This document shows, piece after piece, positions 49,839 through 58,532 of a stretch of DNA of 64,000 bases. This stretch comes from Streptomyces sp. NBC_00370 (GTDB taxonomy: Bacteria > Actinomycetota > Actinomycetes > Streptomycetales > Streptomycetaceae). Each line of letters opens with the position of its first letter. Positions within the stretch are counted from its first letter, which is position 1. The stretch covers positions 5,232,501 to 5,296,500 of the forward strand of contig NZ_CP107968.1 in NCBI RefSeq assembly GCF_036084755.1. The letters run 5' to 3'. The notes under the pieces are model-generated. The model saw nothing but the letters and a program-made list of their open reading frames with translations. It had not been told where the DNA came from and searched no databases. The position numbers were made by a program, and so were the translations under genes.

Positions 49839-50963
49839 GTGACTGAGATCGAGATCGGGCGCGGCAAGCGCGGCCGCAGGGCGTACGCCTTCGACGACAT
49901 CGCCGTCGTCCCCAGCCGGCGCACCCGGGACCCGAAGGAGGTCTCGATCGCCTGGCAGATCGACGCCTACCGGTTCGACCTGCCGTTCCTGGCCGCTCCG
50001 ATGGACTCGGTCGTCTCCCCGCAGACCGCGATCCGCATCGGTGAGCTGGGCGGGCTCGGGGTGCTCAACCTCGAAGGCCTCTGGACCCGTTACGAGGACC
50101 CGCAGCCGCTGCTCGACGAGATCGCCGAGCTGGAGGAGGCCACGGCCAACCGCAGGCTCCAGGAGATCTACGCCGAGCCGATCAAGGAAGAGCTGATCGG
50201 GCTGCGCATCAAGGAGGTGCGGGACTCGGGCGTCGTCACGGCCGCCGCGCTCTCGCCGCAGCGCACCGCGCAGTTCTCGAAGGCCGTGGTGGACGCGGGC
50301 GTCGACATCTTCGTCATCCGCGGTACGACGGTCTCCGCCGAGCATGTCTCGGGCGCGGCCGAGCCGCTGAACCTGAAGCAGTTCATCTACGAGCTGGACG
50401 TCCCGGTCATCGTCGGCGGCTGCGCCACGTACACGGCGGCGCTGCACCTGATGCGTACCGGCGCGGCCGGGGTGCTCGTCGGTTTCGGCGGCGGCGCCGC
50501 GCACACCACCCGTAACGTGCTGGGGATCCAGGTCCCGATGGCGACGGCCGTCGCGGATGTGGCGGCGGCCCGCAGGGACTACATGGACGAGTCGGGCGGC
50601 CGGTACGTGCATGTCATCGCGGACGGCGGGGTCGGCTGGTCCGGCGACCTGCCGAAGGCGATCGCCTGCGGCGCCGACTCCGTGATGATCGGCTCGCCGC
50701 TCGCGCGCTCGTCGGACGCGCCGGGCAAGGGCAGGCACTGGGGCATGGAGGCCGTCCACGAGGACGTGCCGCGCGGCAAGCTGGTGGACCTCGGTGTCGT
50801 CGGGACGACGGAGGAGGTCCTGGCGGGGCCCTCGACCATCCCGGACGGCTCGATGAACTTCTTCGGCGCGCTGCGGCGGGCCATGGCGACGACGGGCTAC
50901 AGCGAACTCAAGGAGTTCCAGCGCGTCGAGGTCACGGTCGCGGACTCGCAGCACCGGCGCTGA
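49839..50963 (+). CDS. GuaB3-family IMP dehydrogenase-related protein
   Basis: A 374-residue TIM-barrel protein of the GuaB3 group that lies beside guaB in actinobacteria. YAFDDIAVVPSRRTRDPKEVSIAWQID replaces the usual start, and there are no CBS domains. In the loop where IMPDH has the nucleophile (GSICTTR), this protein reads GGAAHTTR (about 216-223), so the Cys is a His. GMP-reductase or regulatory activity has been proposed for relatives; from sequence alone the reaction is open. A terminator follows. Confidence 0.88.
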   Translation: MTEIEIGRGKRGRRAYAFDDIAVVPSRRTRDPKEVSIAWQIDAYRFDLPFLAAPMDSVVSPQTAIRIGELGGLGVLNLEGLWTRYEDPQPLLDEIAELEEATANRRLQEIYAEPIKEELIGLRIKEVRDSGVVTAAALSPQRTAQFSKAVVDAGVDIFVIRGTTVSAEHVSGAAEPLNLKQFIYELDVPVIVGGCATYTAALHLMRTGAAGVLVGFGGGAAHTTRNVLGIQVPMATAVADVAAARRDYMDESGGRYVHVIADGGVGWSGDLPKAIACGADSVMIGSPLARSSDAPGKGRHWGMEAVHEDVPRGKLVDLGVVGTTEEVLAGPSTIPDGSMNFFGALRRAMATTGYSELKEFQRVEVTVADSQHRR

Positions 50964-51010
50964 CGGCCACGCGCGTGCGTGGCGCTCGTACCTGGCGCTC
51001 GTAGATGAGG

Positions 51011-51039
51011 GTGCCCCGGCCGGATTCCGGCCGGGGCAC
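51011..51039. terminator. Perfect 13-bp hairpin after the guaB3 gene
   Basis: GTGCCCCGGCCGG (51011-51023), three-base loop ATT, then CCGGCCGGGGCAC (51027-51039). It lies between convergent genes and can serve both. Confidence 0.85.
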
Positions 51040-51056
51040 TCTGGTGCGTACGGGCT

Positions 51057-51581
51057 CTACTCGGCCGTCTTCTTCGCCGCCGAGAACGCGGCGAACGCGG
51101 CGAGCGCCAGGAAGACGAAGCTCATGAAGTCCATCTCCTGGCTCCACGCGTCGGTGAGGACGCTGAAGTGGTCCATCACCATGCTCGTCGCCGACACATT
51201 CAGCTGCTTGCCGCCGATCGCGGCGAGGCCGAAGATCTGCCCCAGGTAGACGGCGCCCAGCGCGAGGAGCGCGCTGACGCCCGCCAGCAGCTGGTTGCCG
51301 CCGCCGACCTTGCCCGCGGCGAAGCCGATGAGGGCGCCGACGCCGAGGGCGGCCCAGCCGATCTCGCGCTCGGTGAGCCCGATGATCCAGCCGTACACCA
51401 GGGCGGCCACGAGCGCGGCGATCACCGCTGCGACCACACCGCCCGCGATGTTGTTGCGGACCCTGGCCGGCGGCGGGGCCGGCATGAACGGGGCGGGCGG
51501 AACGGCGCCCGCGCCGTCGGCGAACGGGTTGCCGGACGGCGGAACGGGCTGGTTGCCGGGCGGCTGGACAGGCTGGCTCAT
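51057..51581 (-). CDS. Small Pro-rich membrane protein
   Basis: A 174-residue protein. A Pro/Gln-rich cytoplasmic N-terminus (about 1-42) is followed by about four helices: NIAGGVVAAVIAALVAALVYGWIIG, IGWAALGVGALIGFAAG, LLAGVSALLALGAVYLGQIFGL and FMSFVFLALAAFAAFSAA. Its plan resembles the Streptomyces DUF4190-like or YIP-like small membrane proteins, but no name is justified. It follows the sugar dehydrogenase gene by 120 bases on the same strand. Confidence 0.8.
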   Translation of the reverse strand: MSQPVQPPGNQPVPPSGNPFADGAGAVPPAPFMPAPPPARVRNNIAGGVVAAVIAALVAALVYGWIIGLTEREIGWAALGVGALIGFAAGKVGGGNQLLAGVSALLALGAVYLGQIFGLAAIGGKQLNVSATSMVMDHFSVLTDAWSQEMDFMSFVFLALAAFAAFSAAKKTAE

Positions 51582-51701
51582 GGTGAAAATCCCCCCCAGG
51601 GATTATGGCGTGCGCATGACTTGCACACGATGGCCCTGGAGAGTAACAGCCGCCACCGACAACGCGGTACGCAATTCCAGCTCAGGGCCGGTGTGGCCGG
51701 T

Positions 51702-52964
51702 TCAGAGCCGGTGCGCGGCCCCCGCCGGGCTCGCGCCCCTGGTGTCCAGCAGCAGTTGGGCCTTGACGGCGAGCCCCTGGAGGTCGTACGTGCGGTGGTG
51801 CTGGAGCAGCACCGTCAGATCCGCGTTGGCCGCCGCCTCGTACAGCGAGTCGGCGCGCGGTACGGGCTGGTCGCGCACGCGCCAGTCGGGGACGTACGGG
51901 TCGTGGTAGCTGACGGCGGCGCCGAGATCCGTGAGCCGGCAGGCGATCTCGGTGGCCGGTGAGCTCTCCTGGTCGGCGAGGTCCGGCTTGTACGTGACGC
52001 CGAGCAGCAGCACCCGCGCGCCGCGCGCCGACTTGCCGTGCTCGTTGAGCAGGGTCGCGCAGCGCTGGATGACGTACTGCGGCATCCGCGTGTTGATCTC
52101 CTGGGCGAGCCCGACCATCCGCAGCGGATGGCCGGGGGTGCGGCCCGCGTGCGGCAGATAGCTGGGGTCGAGCGGTACGCCGTGGCCGCCGACGCCGGGT
52201 CCTGGCCGGAACGCCTGGAAGCCGAACGGTTTCGTCTCGGCGCAGCGGATGACGTCCCACAGGTCGACACCGAGGTCGTGGCAGAGGACGGCCATCTCGT
52301 TGACGAGGGCGATGTTGACATGGCGGAAGTTGGTTTCGAGGAGCTTGACCGTCTCGGCCTCGCGCGGGCCCCGGGCCCGTACGACCTTGTCGCTGAGCCG
52401 GCCGTAGAACGCGGCGGCCGACTCGGTGCAGGCGGGGGTGAGGCCGCCGATGACCTTGGGGGTGTTGGCGATGCCGTGGCTGCGGTTGCCGGGGTCGAGC
52501 CGGCCGGGGGAGTACGCGAGGTGGAAGTCGCGCCCGGCGCGCAGCCCGGAGCCCTCTTCCAGTACGCCGCGCAGGAAGCCCTCGGTGGTGCCGGGCGCGA
52601 CCGGCGACTCCAGCAGCACGGTGGTGTGCGGGCGCAGCCGCGCCGCGAGGGCGCGCGCCGCGGTGCCGATGGCGCTGAGATCGGGGGTGCGGTCGGGCCC
52701 GAGGGGGGCCGGCGCGCAGATGACGGCGGTGCGGACCCGGCCCAGCTCGGTCGGGTTGGTGGTGGGGCGGAAGCCGCGTGACAGCATCCTGCGCACGTCG
52801 GACGCGGTGAGTGAACCCTCGGCCGGGGTGTGGCCCGCCGCGAGTTCGGCGACCGGGCGCGGGTCGGTGTCGTAGCCGATGGTGTCGATACCTGCGGCTA
52901 CCGCGGCCTGGGCGAGGGGCAGGCCGAGATGGCCGAGTCCGATGACGGCGAGATCTGCGGGCAT
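51702..52964 (-). CDS. Nucleotide-sugar dehydrogenase family protein lacking the catalytic cysteine
   Basis: A 420-residue UDP-glucose/UDP-ManNAc dehydrogenase family protein. The NAD motif LAVIGLGHLGLPLAQAAVAAG opens it, and the central NFRHVNIALVNEMAVLC plus the C-terminal GVTYKPDLADQESSPA are characteristic. The catalytic cysteine normally in GGHC..DP is a glycine here (GVGGHGVPLDPSYL), confirmed by the codon GGC. Without it the usual four-electron oxidation of the sugar to the uronate is not expected. It may be a two-electron enzyme or a binding protein. Start ATG 52964; divergent from glpD. Confidence 0.88.
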   Translation of the reverse strand: MPADLAVIGLGHLGLPLAQAAVAAGIDTIGYDTDPRPVAELAAGHTPAEGSLTASDVRRMLSRGFRPTTNPTELGRVRTAVICAPAPLGPDRTPDLSAIGTAARALAARLRPHTTVLLESPVAPGTTEGFLRGVLEEGSGLRAGRDFHLAYSPGRLDPGNRSHGIANTPKVIGGLTPACTESAAAFYGRLSDKVVRARGPREAETVKLLETNFRHVNIALVNEMAVLCHDLGVDLWDVIRCAETKPFGFQAFRPGPGVGGHGVPLDPSYLPHAGRTPGHPLRMVGLAQEINTRMPQYVIQRCATLLNEHGKSARGARVLLLGVTYKPDLADQESSPATEIACRLTDLGAAVSYHDPYVPDWRVRDQPVPRADSLYEAAANADLTVLLQHHRTYDLQGLAVKAQLLLDTRGASPAGAAHRL

Positions 52965-53167
52965 GGCGGTGGCCGTCCTTCCCTTAGCCGGAGTGGACAG
53001 TGAGCGCAAGCCAGGTTGGACAGAACGAGCAAGCGCAATGTCAGACTAGGCTTAAATATGACCGTTATGCGGCATTGCGTGGCCCGGGGAGTCGGCGTCG
53101 GATCCGGATCTTCGACCGGTGTTATCCACAGGCAGTGGCTGAAGTCGGCGAGGGCGGACAGAATCGA

Positions 53168-53199
53168 GTGGTGGGCCTGACCAGTGGTGGGCCTGACCA
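53168..53199. repeat. Perfect 16-bp tandem duplication in the glpD leader
   Basis: GTGGTGGGCCTGACCA occurs twice in direct succession (53168-53183 and 53184-53199), 25 bases before the glpD start. It may be a local duplication or a pair of protein-binding half sites. Confidence 0.6.
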
Positions 53200-53223
53200 C
53201 ACGGGGGCGACGGGAGGCAAACA

Positions 53224-54930
53224 GTGAGGACAGCGACACTGGGACCCGCTGAGCGCGAATCCGCGCTCGCGGCGATGGCCGAGCGCGAGCTGGACGTGCT
53301 GGTGGTGGGCGCGGGTGTGGTCGGTGCGGGGACCGCCCTCGACGCGGTGACGCGTGGCCTGGCCACCGGCATCGTGGAGGCGCGCGACTGGGCCTCCGGC
53401 ACGTCGAGCCGGTCGAGCAAGCTGATCCACGGCGGTCTGCGCTATCTGGAGATGCTCGACTTCGGGCTGGTGCGCGAGGCCCTGAAGGAGCGCGGTCTGC
53501 TGCTGGAGAAGCTGGCGCCGCATCTGGTGAAGCCCGTTCCGTTCCTCTACCCGTTGCAGCACAAGGGCTGGGAGCGGCTCTACGCGGGCTCGGGCGTCGC
53601 GCTGTACGACGCGATGTCGGTGTCGTCCGGCCATGGCCGCGGCCTGCCGACACACCGTCATCTGACGCGCCGCCACGCGCTGCGCGTCGCGCCGTGCCTG
53701 AAGAAGGACGCCCTGGTGGGCGCCTTGCAGTACTACGACGCGCAGATGGACGACGCGCGCTATGTGGCGACGCTGGTGCGTACGGCGGCCAGTTACGGCG
53801 CGCATGTGGCGAGCCGGTCGCGGGTCGTCGGCTTCCTCCGCGAGGGCGAGCGGGTCGTCGGCGCCCGGGTGCAGGACGTCGAAGGGGGCGGCGAGTACGA
53901 GATCAGGGCCAAGCAGATCGTCAACGCCACCGGGGTGTGGACGGACGACACGCAGTCGCTGATCGCCGAGCGCGGCCAGTTCCATGTCCGCGCCTCCAAG
54001 GGCGTCCATCTGGTCGTCCCGAAGGACCGGATCCACTCCACGACGGGGCTGATCCTGCGCACGGAGAAGTCGGTGCTCTTCGTGATCCCGTGGGGGCGGC
54101 ACTGGATCGTGGGCACCACCGACACCGACTGGAGCCTCGACAAGGCCCACCCGGCGGCGTCCAGCGCGGACATCGACTATGTGCTGGAGCATGTCAACGC
54201 GGTGCTGTCGGTGCCGCTGACCCGTGACGACGTGCAGGGGGTGTACGCGGGGCTGCGGCCGCTGCTGGCCGGCGAGTCGGACGCGACGAGCAAGCTGTCC
54301 CGCGAGCACACCGTCGCCCATCCGGTGCCCGGCATGGTCGTCGTGGCGGGCGGCAAGTACACGACGTACCGGGTGATGGCGAAGGACGCGGTGGACGAGG
54401 CGGTGCACGGCCTCGACCAGCGGGTCGCCGAGTGCGTCACGGAAGACGTGCCGCTGCTCGGCGCCGAGGGCTACCACGCCCTGTGGAACGGCCGGGCCAG
54501 GATGGCGGAGCGCACCGGCATCCACGTGGTCAGGGTGGAGCATCTGCTCAACCGCTACGGCACGCTGGTCGAGGAGGTGCTGGAGCTGATCGAGGCCGAC
54601 CCCCGGCTCGGTGAGCCGCTGCCGGCCGCCGAGGACTATCTGCGCGCCGAGATCGTCTACGCCGCCTCGCACGAGGGCGCGCGCCATCTCGACGACGTGC
54701 TGACCCGGCGCACCCGCATCTCGATCGAAACGTTCGACCGGGGCACCCGCAGCGCGCAGGAGTGCGCCGAGCTGATGGCGCCGGTGCTCGGCTGGGACAA
54801 GGACCAGATCGCCAGGGAGGTCGAGCATTACGAGAAGCGGGTGGAGGCCGAGCGCGAGTCGCAGCGCCAGCCGGACGATCTGACGGCGGACGCCGCGCGG
54901 CTGGGCGCGCCGGACATCGTGCCGATCTAG
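53224..54930 (+). CDS. glpD: Glycerol-3-phosphate dehydrogenase (FAD, respiratory)
   Basis: A 568-residue membrane-associated flavoprotein that oxidises glycerol-3-phosphate to DHAP and feeds electrons to quinone. The FAD motif DVLVVGAGVVGAGTALDAVTRG is near 27-48. The GTSSRSSKLIHGGLRYLEMLDFGLVREAL block and the substrate region RGQFHVRASKGVHLVVP follow, and the C-terminal accessory domain starts near 400. A GTG at 53224 has GGGAGGC upstream. It is divergent from the nucleotide-sugar dehydrogenase. Confidence 0.95.
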   Translation: MRTATLGPAERESALAAMAERELDVLVVGAGVVGAGTALDAVTRGLATGIVEARDWASGTSSRSSKLIHGGLRYLEMLDFGLVREALKERGLLLEKLAPHLVKPVPFLYPLQHKGWERLYAGSGVALYDAMSVSSGHGRGLPTHRHLTRRHALRVAPCLKKDALVGALQYYDAQMDDARYVATLVRTAASYGAHVASRSRVVGFLREGERVVGARVQDVEGGGEYEIRAKQIVNATGVWTDDTQSLIAERGQFHVRASKGVHLVVPKDRIHSTTGLILRTEKSVLFVIPWGRHWIVGTTDTDWSLDKAHPAASSADIDYVLEHVNAVLSVPLTRDDVQGVYAGLRPLLAGESDATSKLSREHTVAHPVPGMVVVAGGKYTTYRVMAKDAVDEAVHGLDQRVAECVTEDVPLLGAEGYHALWNGRARMAERTGIHVVRVEHLLNRYGTLVEEVLELIEADPRLGEPLPAAEDYLRAEIVYAASHEGARHLDDVLTRRTRISIETFDRGTRSAQECAELMAPVLGWDKDQIAREVEHYEKRVEAERESQRQPDDLTADAARLGAPDIVPI

Positions 54931-54999
54931 CCGCGGGCCGGGCGGGCGCCGGGCGGCTCTCCCCGCGCGGGCGGCCCTCCCCGCGCGGGCGGATCAGGA

Positions 55000-56052
55000 T
55001 CAGGATCCGCAGAATTCCGCGTCGAGGAGGGCCGGTTCGAGCGAGTCGTCGGTGAGGGCGTCCGTGTCGATCCGGTACGACAGGGTGTGGCGGCCGTCGG
55101 CCGTGGTCGCGGTGCGGACGTAACTGCCCGCGATCCGGCCGTTGTGGCCCCACACCGTGACGCCGCAGGAGAGCCGCTGCGGATAGACGCCCATCCCGTA
55201 GACGCCGTGCGTGGCCCGGGTGTCGAGCAGTTCGCGCCGCTGGGCGGGGGCGAGGAGTTCACCGTCCAGCAGCGCGGAGTAGAAGCGGTCGAGGTCGTCC
55301 AGCGTCGAGATCAGCTCGCCCGCCGCCCCCGCCGTACGCGGATCGAGATCGGTGACGTCGCTCAGCGGCCCGTCCGGGCCCGAAGTGCGGCTGTAGGCAC
55401 GGCCGTGCGGGTCGGGGAGCGTGGTGCGGCTCCCGGGGAACGAGGTGCCGGTGAGACCGAGCGGGACGATGACGCGCCGCTCGGCCTCGGCGGCGTACGA
55501 CCGGCCGGTGACCTGGCGGATGATCAGGCCGAGCAGTACGTAATCGGTGTTGGAGTACGCGTAGTCGCCGGCCGGGCCCGGCGTACGGGCCAGGGCGACG
55601 CGTACGGCGGCCCGCGGGGTCGTCGGGGCCGGCGCTGAGCGGTCGGCGGTGTAGTCGTACAGACCGCTGGTGTGGGTGAGCAGGGCGCGTACGGTCAGCC
55701 GGCGCCCGTCGTTGCCGTGGCCGCGCACCAGCCCCGGCAGCCAGCGCTCCACGGTGTCGTCGAGTCTCAACGCGCCCTCGGCGGAGAGCTGCAGAACGAC
55801 CGTCGCCAGCAGACTCTTGGTGACGGACCCCGCGCGGAAGTGGTCGGCCCTGCCGATCCCGGCCCCCGCGCTCTGGAAGCGGGTGGCGCCCGGTGTACGG
55901 GACAACTGGGCGGCGGCGGGGGCGCCGCCCGCCGAGACCAGCAGCGACAGGACGGGGCCGTCGCTTCGTACGCCCGTCCCCAGCACGCTTGCGCCAAGCC
56001 CGAACAGGGCTATGACCAGCGGGGTGACCAGTCGGAGCCGGGGTAGTGGCAT
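55000..56052 (-). CDS. Secreted serine hydrolase (class C beta-lactamase / DD-peptidase family)
   Basis: A 350-residue protein with an N-terminal signal or anchor (LRLVTPLVIALFGLGASVLG). The catalytic S-x-x-K is SVTK in FRAGSVTKSLLA, Y-x-N is in DYAYSNTDYVLLG, and the third motif is in GHNGRIAGS. It belongs to the beta-lactamase-related esterase/DD-carboxypeptidase family. ATG 56052 has GAGGAGAGG upstream. It is divergent from the first kinase gene. The substrate (peptide, ester or cell-wall) is not resolved. Confidence 0.88.
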   Translation of the reverse strand: MPLPRLRLVTPLVIALFGLGASVLGTGVRSDGPVLSLLVSAGGAPAAAQLSRTPGATRFQSAGAGIGRADHFRAGSVTKSLLATVVLQLSAEGALRLDDTVERWLPGLVRGHGNDGRRLTVRALLTHTSGLYDYTADRSAPAPTTPRAAVRVALARTPGPAGDYAYSNTDYVLLGLIIRQVTGRSYAAEAERRVIVPLGLTGTSFPGSRTTLPDPHGRAYSRTSGPDGPLSDVTDLDPRTAGAAGELISTLDDLDRFYSALLDGELLAPAQRRELLDTRATHGVYGMGVYPQRLSCGVTVWGHNGRIAGSYVRTATTADGRHTLSYRIDTDALTDDSLEPALLDAEFCGS

Positions 56053-56230
56053 GGTGGGGGTCCTCTCCTCCGGACCCATCCTTACCGACGCGGGACCCGG
56101 GAGCGGCAGTGGTGCCGGAGTGAGGGACAATGGAGCCTCTGCCAGGGCGCGTTACGGCATCGCGCGGGCCGGGCCAGACAAGCGCCTGGCGGCGGTCGCG
56201 GGCCAGGATCAGGGAACGCAGAGGGGACGC

Positions 56231-58324
56231 ATGTCGGAGGCGGAGCAGTCGCGGGACACGGCGCAGGATCCCCAGCACGAATCGGAACCGGAACCGAAGC
56301 AGGACGCGCCGGACGACGCACGACGAGACGCGTCCCAGGACGCACCGGAAGACGCGCCCAGGGACGTGCGGCGGGACGCGCCCGACGACGCGGTGCCGGA
56401 CGCGCCGACGGACGCGCCCGCGGACACGCCGCGCGGCGCCGTCAAGAGCCCCACCCCCGAAGGGCGGCTGCTCGCGGGCAGGTACCGGCTGGGCGGTGTG
56501 CTCGGCCGCGGCGGCATGGGCACCGTCTGGCGGGCGCTGGACGAAACCCTCGGCCGTACGGTCGCGGTGAAGGAACTGCGCTTCCCCTCCAGCATCGACG
56601 ACGACGAGAAGCGCCGGCTCATCACCCGCACCCTGCGCGAGGCCAAGGCGATCGCCCGGATCCGTAACAACGGCGCCGTGACGGTCTTCGACGTCGTCGA
56701 CGAGGACGACCGGCCCTGGATCGTCATGGAGCTCATCGAGGGCAAGTCGCTCGCGGAGGCCATCCGCGAGGACGGCACGCTCACCCCGAGGCGCGCGGCC
56801 GAGGTCGGTCTCGCCATCCTCGACGTGCTGCGCGCCGCGCACAGCGAGGGCATCCTGCACCGCGACGTGAAGCCGTCCAACGTGCTGATCGCGGGGGAGG
56901 ACGGCCGGGTCGTCCTCACGGACTTCGGCATCGCCCAGGTCGAGGGCGACCCCTCGGTCACCTCCACCGGCATGCTCGTCGGCGCCCCCTCGTACATCTC
57001 GCCCGAGCGCGCACGCGGCCACAAGCCGGGCCCCGCCGCCGACCTGTGGTCGCTCGGCGGTTTGCTGTACGCGTCGGTCGAGGGCTCGCCCCCGTACGAC
57101 AAGGGCTCCGCCATCGCCACGCTCACGGCCGTGATGACCGAGCCGCTCGACCCGCCGAAGAACGCGGGCGAGCTGGCCGAGGTCATATACGGGCTGCTGG
57201 CCAAGGACCCCGCGCTGCGGCTCGACGAGCCGGGCACCCGCAGGCTGTTGCTCGATGTGATCAACGCGCCGGAGAAGCCGGCCGCGCCGCCGCCGGCCCT
57301 GCCGGCGTCCGAGAAGACCCGCGTCGTGCCGCTGCCGCCGGTCCCCCCGGCGGCGGGCAAGCCGGCGAAGGCCGAGCGCGCCCCCAAGCCCCAGAAGACC
57401 CCGAAGCCGGTGAAGACCACGGCATCCGCCTCGGTGGGGGCCGGTACGGGCCGCACGCCCACCCGGCCGACGGCGCAGCCGGCCACGCCCGGAGCGCCCA
57501 CCAGACCCGCGACGCAGCGCGCTTCCCTCACCGATGTGGTGCCCCGGCGCACCCTGGTGATCATCGCGGCCGTCGTCGCGCTGGCGCTGATCGCCACGAT
57601 CCTCGCCATCACCCTCAGCGGCGGCGACTCCGGCGGCTCCGCGTCCGGCAAGGACGACCCGTCGGCTTCGGCGGGGGCCGGCGCGGGCGGTCAGCCGACC
57701 GGCGACGGCAAGGACGACGACAAGGGCCAGGGACAGAGCGAGGCACCGGGCAAGGCGGGCGGCAGTGGTGACACCCCGTCGGCCCCCGCCTCACCGGCGA
57801 AGTCCGGCGAGCCGGGCGACGGCGCTTCGGCGGGCACGGGAGGTGCGGGCGGCGGCGGAGCCGAACTGCCCGCCGGCTACTCCACGGTGACCGACAGCAG
57901 GTTCCACTTCTCGATGGCGCTGCCCAAGGGCTTCCACCGCACCGACATAGCGGGCCAGAACTCCGGCGGCATATACAGCGAGAACGGCGGCTTCCCGCGC
58001 GTCCAGGTCGACTTCACCAGCAGTCCCACGGGCAACGCCCTGCTCGCCTGGCAGCAGTTGGAGTCGGCGGTCCGGGGCAGCAGTTCCAACTACAAGCTCG
58101 TCGGGATGCGCAAGTCCGACTACAACGGGTATCCGACCGTGGCGGACTGGACTTTCGAACGGCAGCAGAACGGCGAGCAGATGAAGGTGCTCGACCGGGG
58201 TTTCCGAATCGACTCCAAGCACGGATATTCGATAATGGTCAGCTGCAAGGCGAGCGAATGGGACGGGGCGGAATGCAAGACGCTGCGCGACACGGCCTTC
58301 GCCACGTTCAAGCCGAAGGACTGA
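56231..58324 (+). CDS. Serine/threonine protein kinase receptor
   Basis: A 697-residue kinase. An acidic Asp/Pro/Ala-rich tail (1-75) precedes the kinase domain (about 82-355): GRGGMGTVW, VAVKEL lysine near 111, HRDVKPSNVLI near 211, DFGIA near 231, and APSYISPERARG. A linker rich in Pro/Lys and one membrane helix (TLVIIAAVVALALIATILAITL, about 440-462) follow. After a Gly/Asp/Ser linker is an extracytoplasmic domain (about 550-697; GYSTVTDSRFHFSMALPKGFHRTDIAG) also present in the next two genes. It probably signals from outside to Ser/Thr targets. Confidence 0.94.
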   Translation: MSEAEQSRDTAQDPQHESEPEPKQDAPDDARRDASQDAPEDAPRDVRRDAPDDAVPDAPTDAPADTPRGAVKSPTPEGRLLAGRYRLGGVLGRGGMGTVWRALDETLGRTVAVKELRFPSSIDDDEKRRLITRTLREAKAIARIRNNGAVTVFDVVDEDDRPWIVMELIEGKSLAEAIREDGTLTPRRAAEVGLAILDVLRAAHSEGILHRDVKPSNVLIAGEDGRVVLTDFGIAQVEGDPSVTSTGMLVGAPSYISPERARGHKPGPAADLWSLGGLLYASVEGSPPYDKGSAIATLTAVMTEPLDPPKNAGELAEVIYGLLAKDPALRLDEPGTRRLLLDVINAPEKPAAPPPALPASEKTRVVPLPPVPPAAGKPAKAERAPKPQKTPKPVKTTASASVGAGTGRTPTRPTAQPATPGAPTRPATQRASLTDVVPRRTLVIIAAVVALALIATILAITLSGGDSGGSASGKDDPSASAGAGAGGQPTGDGKDDDKGQGQSEAPGKAGGSGDTPSAPASPAKSGEPGDGASAGTGGAGGGGAELPAGYSTVTDSRFHFSMALPKGFHRTDIAGQNSGGIYSENGGFPRVQVDFTSSPTGNALLAWQQLESAVRGSSSNYKLVGMRKSDYNGYPTVADWTFERQQNGEQMKVLDRGFRIDSKHGYSIMVSCKASEWDGAECKTLRDTAFATFKPKD

Positions 58325-58532
58325 CACCTTTCAGCCGTCGGCGCGCAGGGGCGCGGCTCCGGAACGACACGTTCCAGATTCGGTTGCCGCGACCCTGCGG
58401 CGCGTTTGCCTGCGGCCACGTATCGTGAGAGTACGCGAACCGTACGCAGCCACAATGGGCCGGTAATCGACCGGAATTGGCGGTTTCGTAGGTCTTCCGG
58501 ATCAGGAGACCCGAGAGGTGAGGGGAGGCGTT

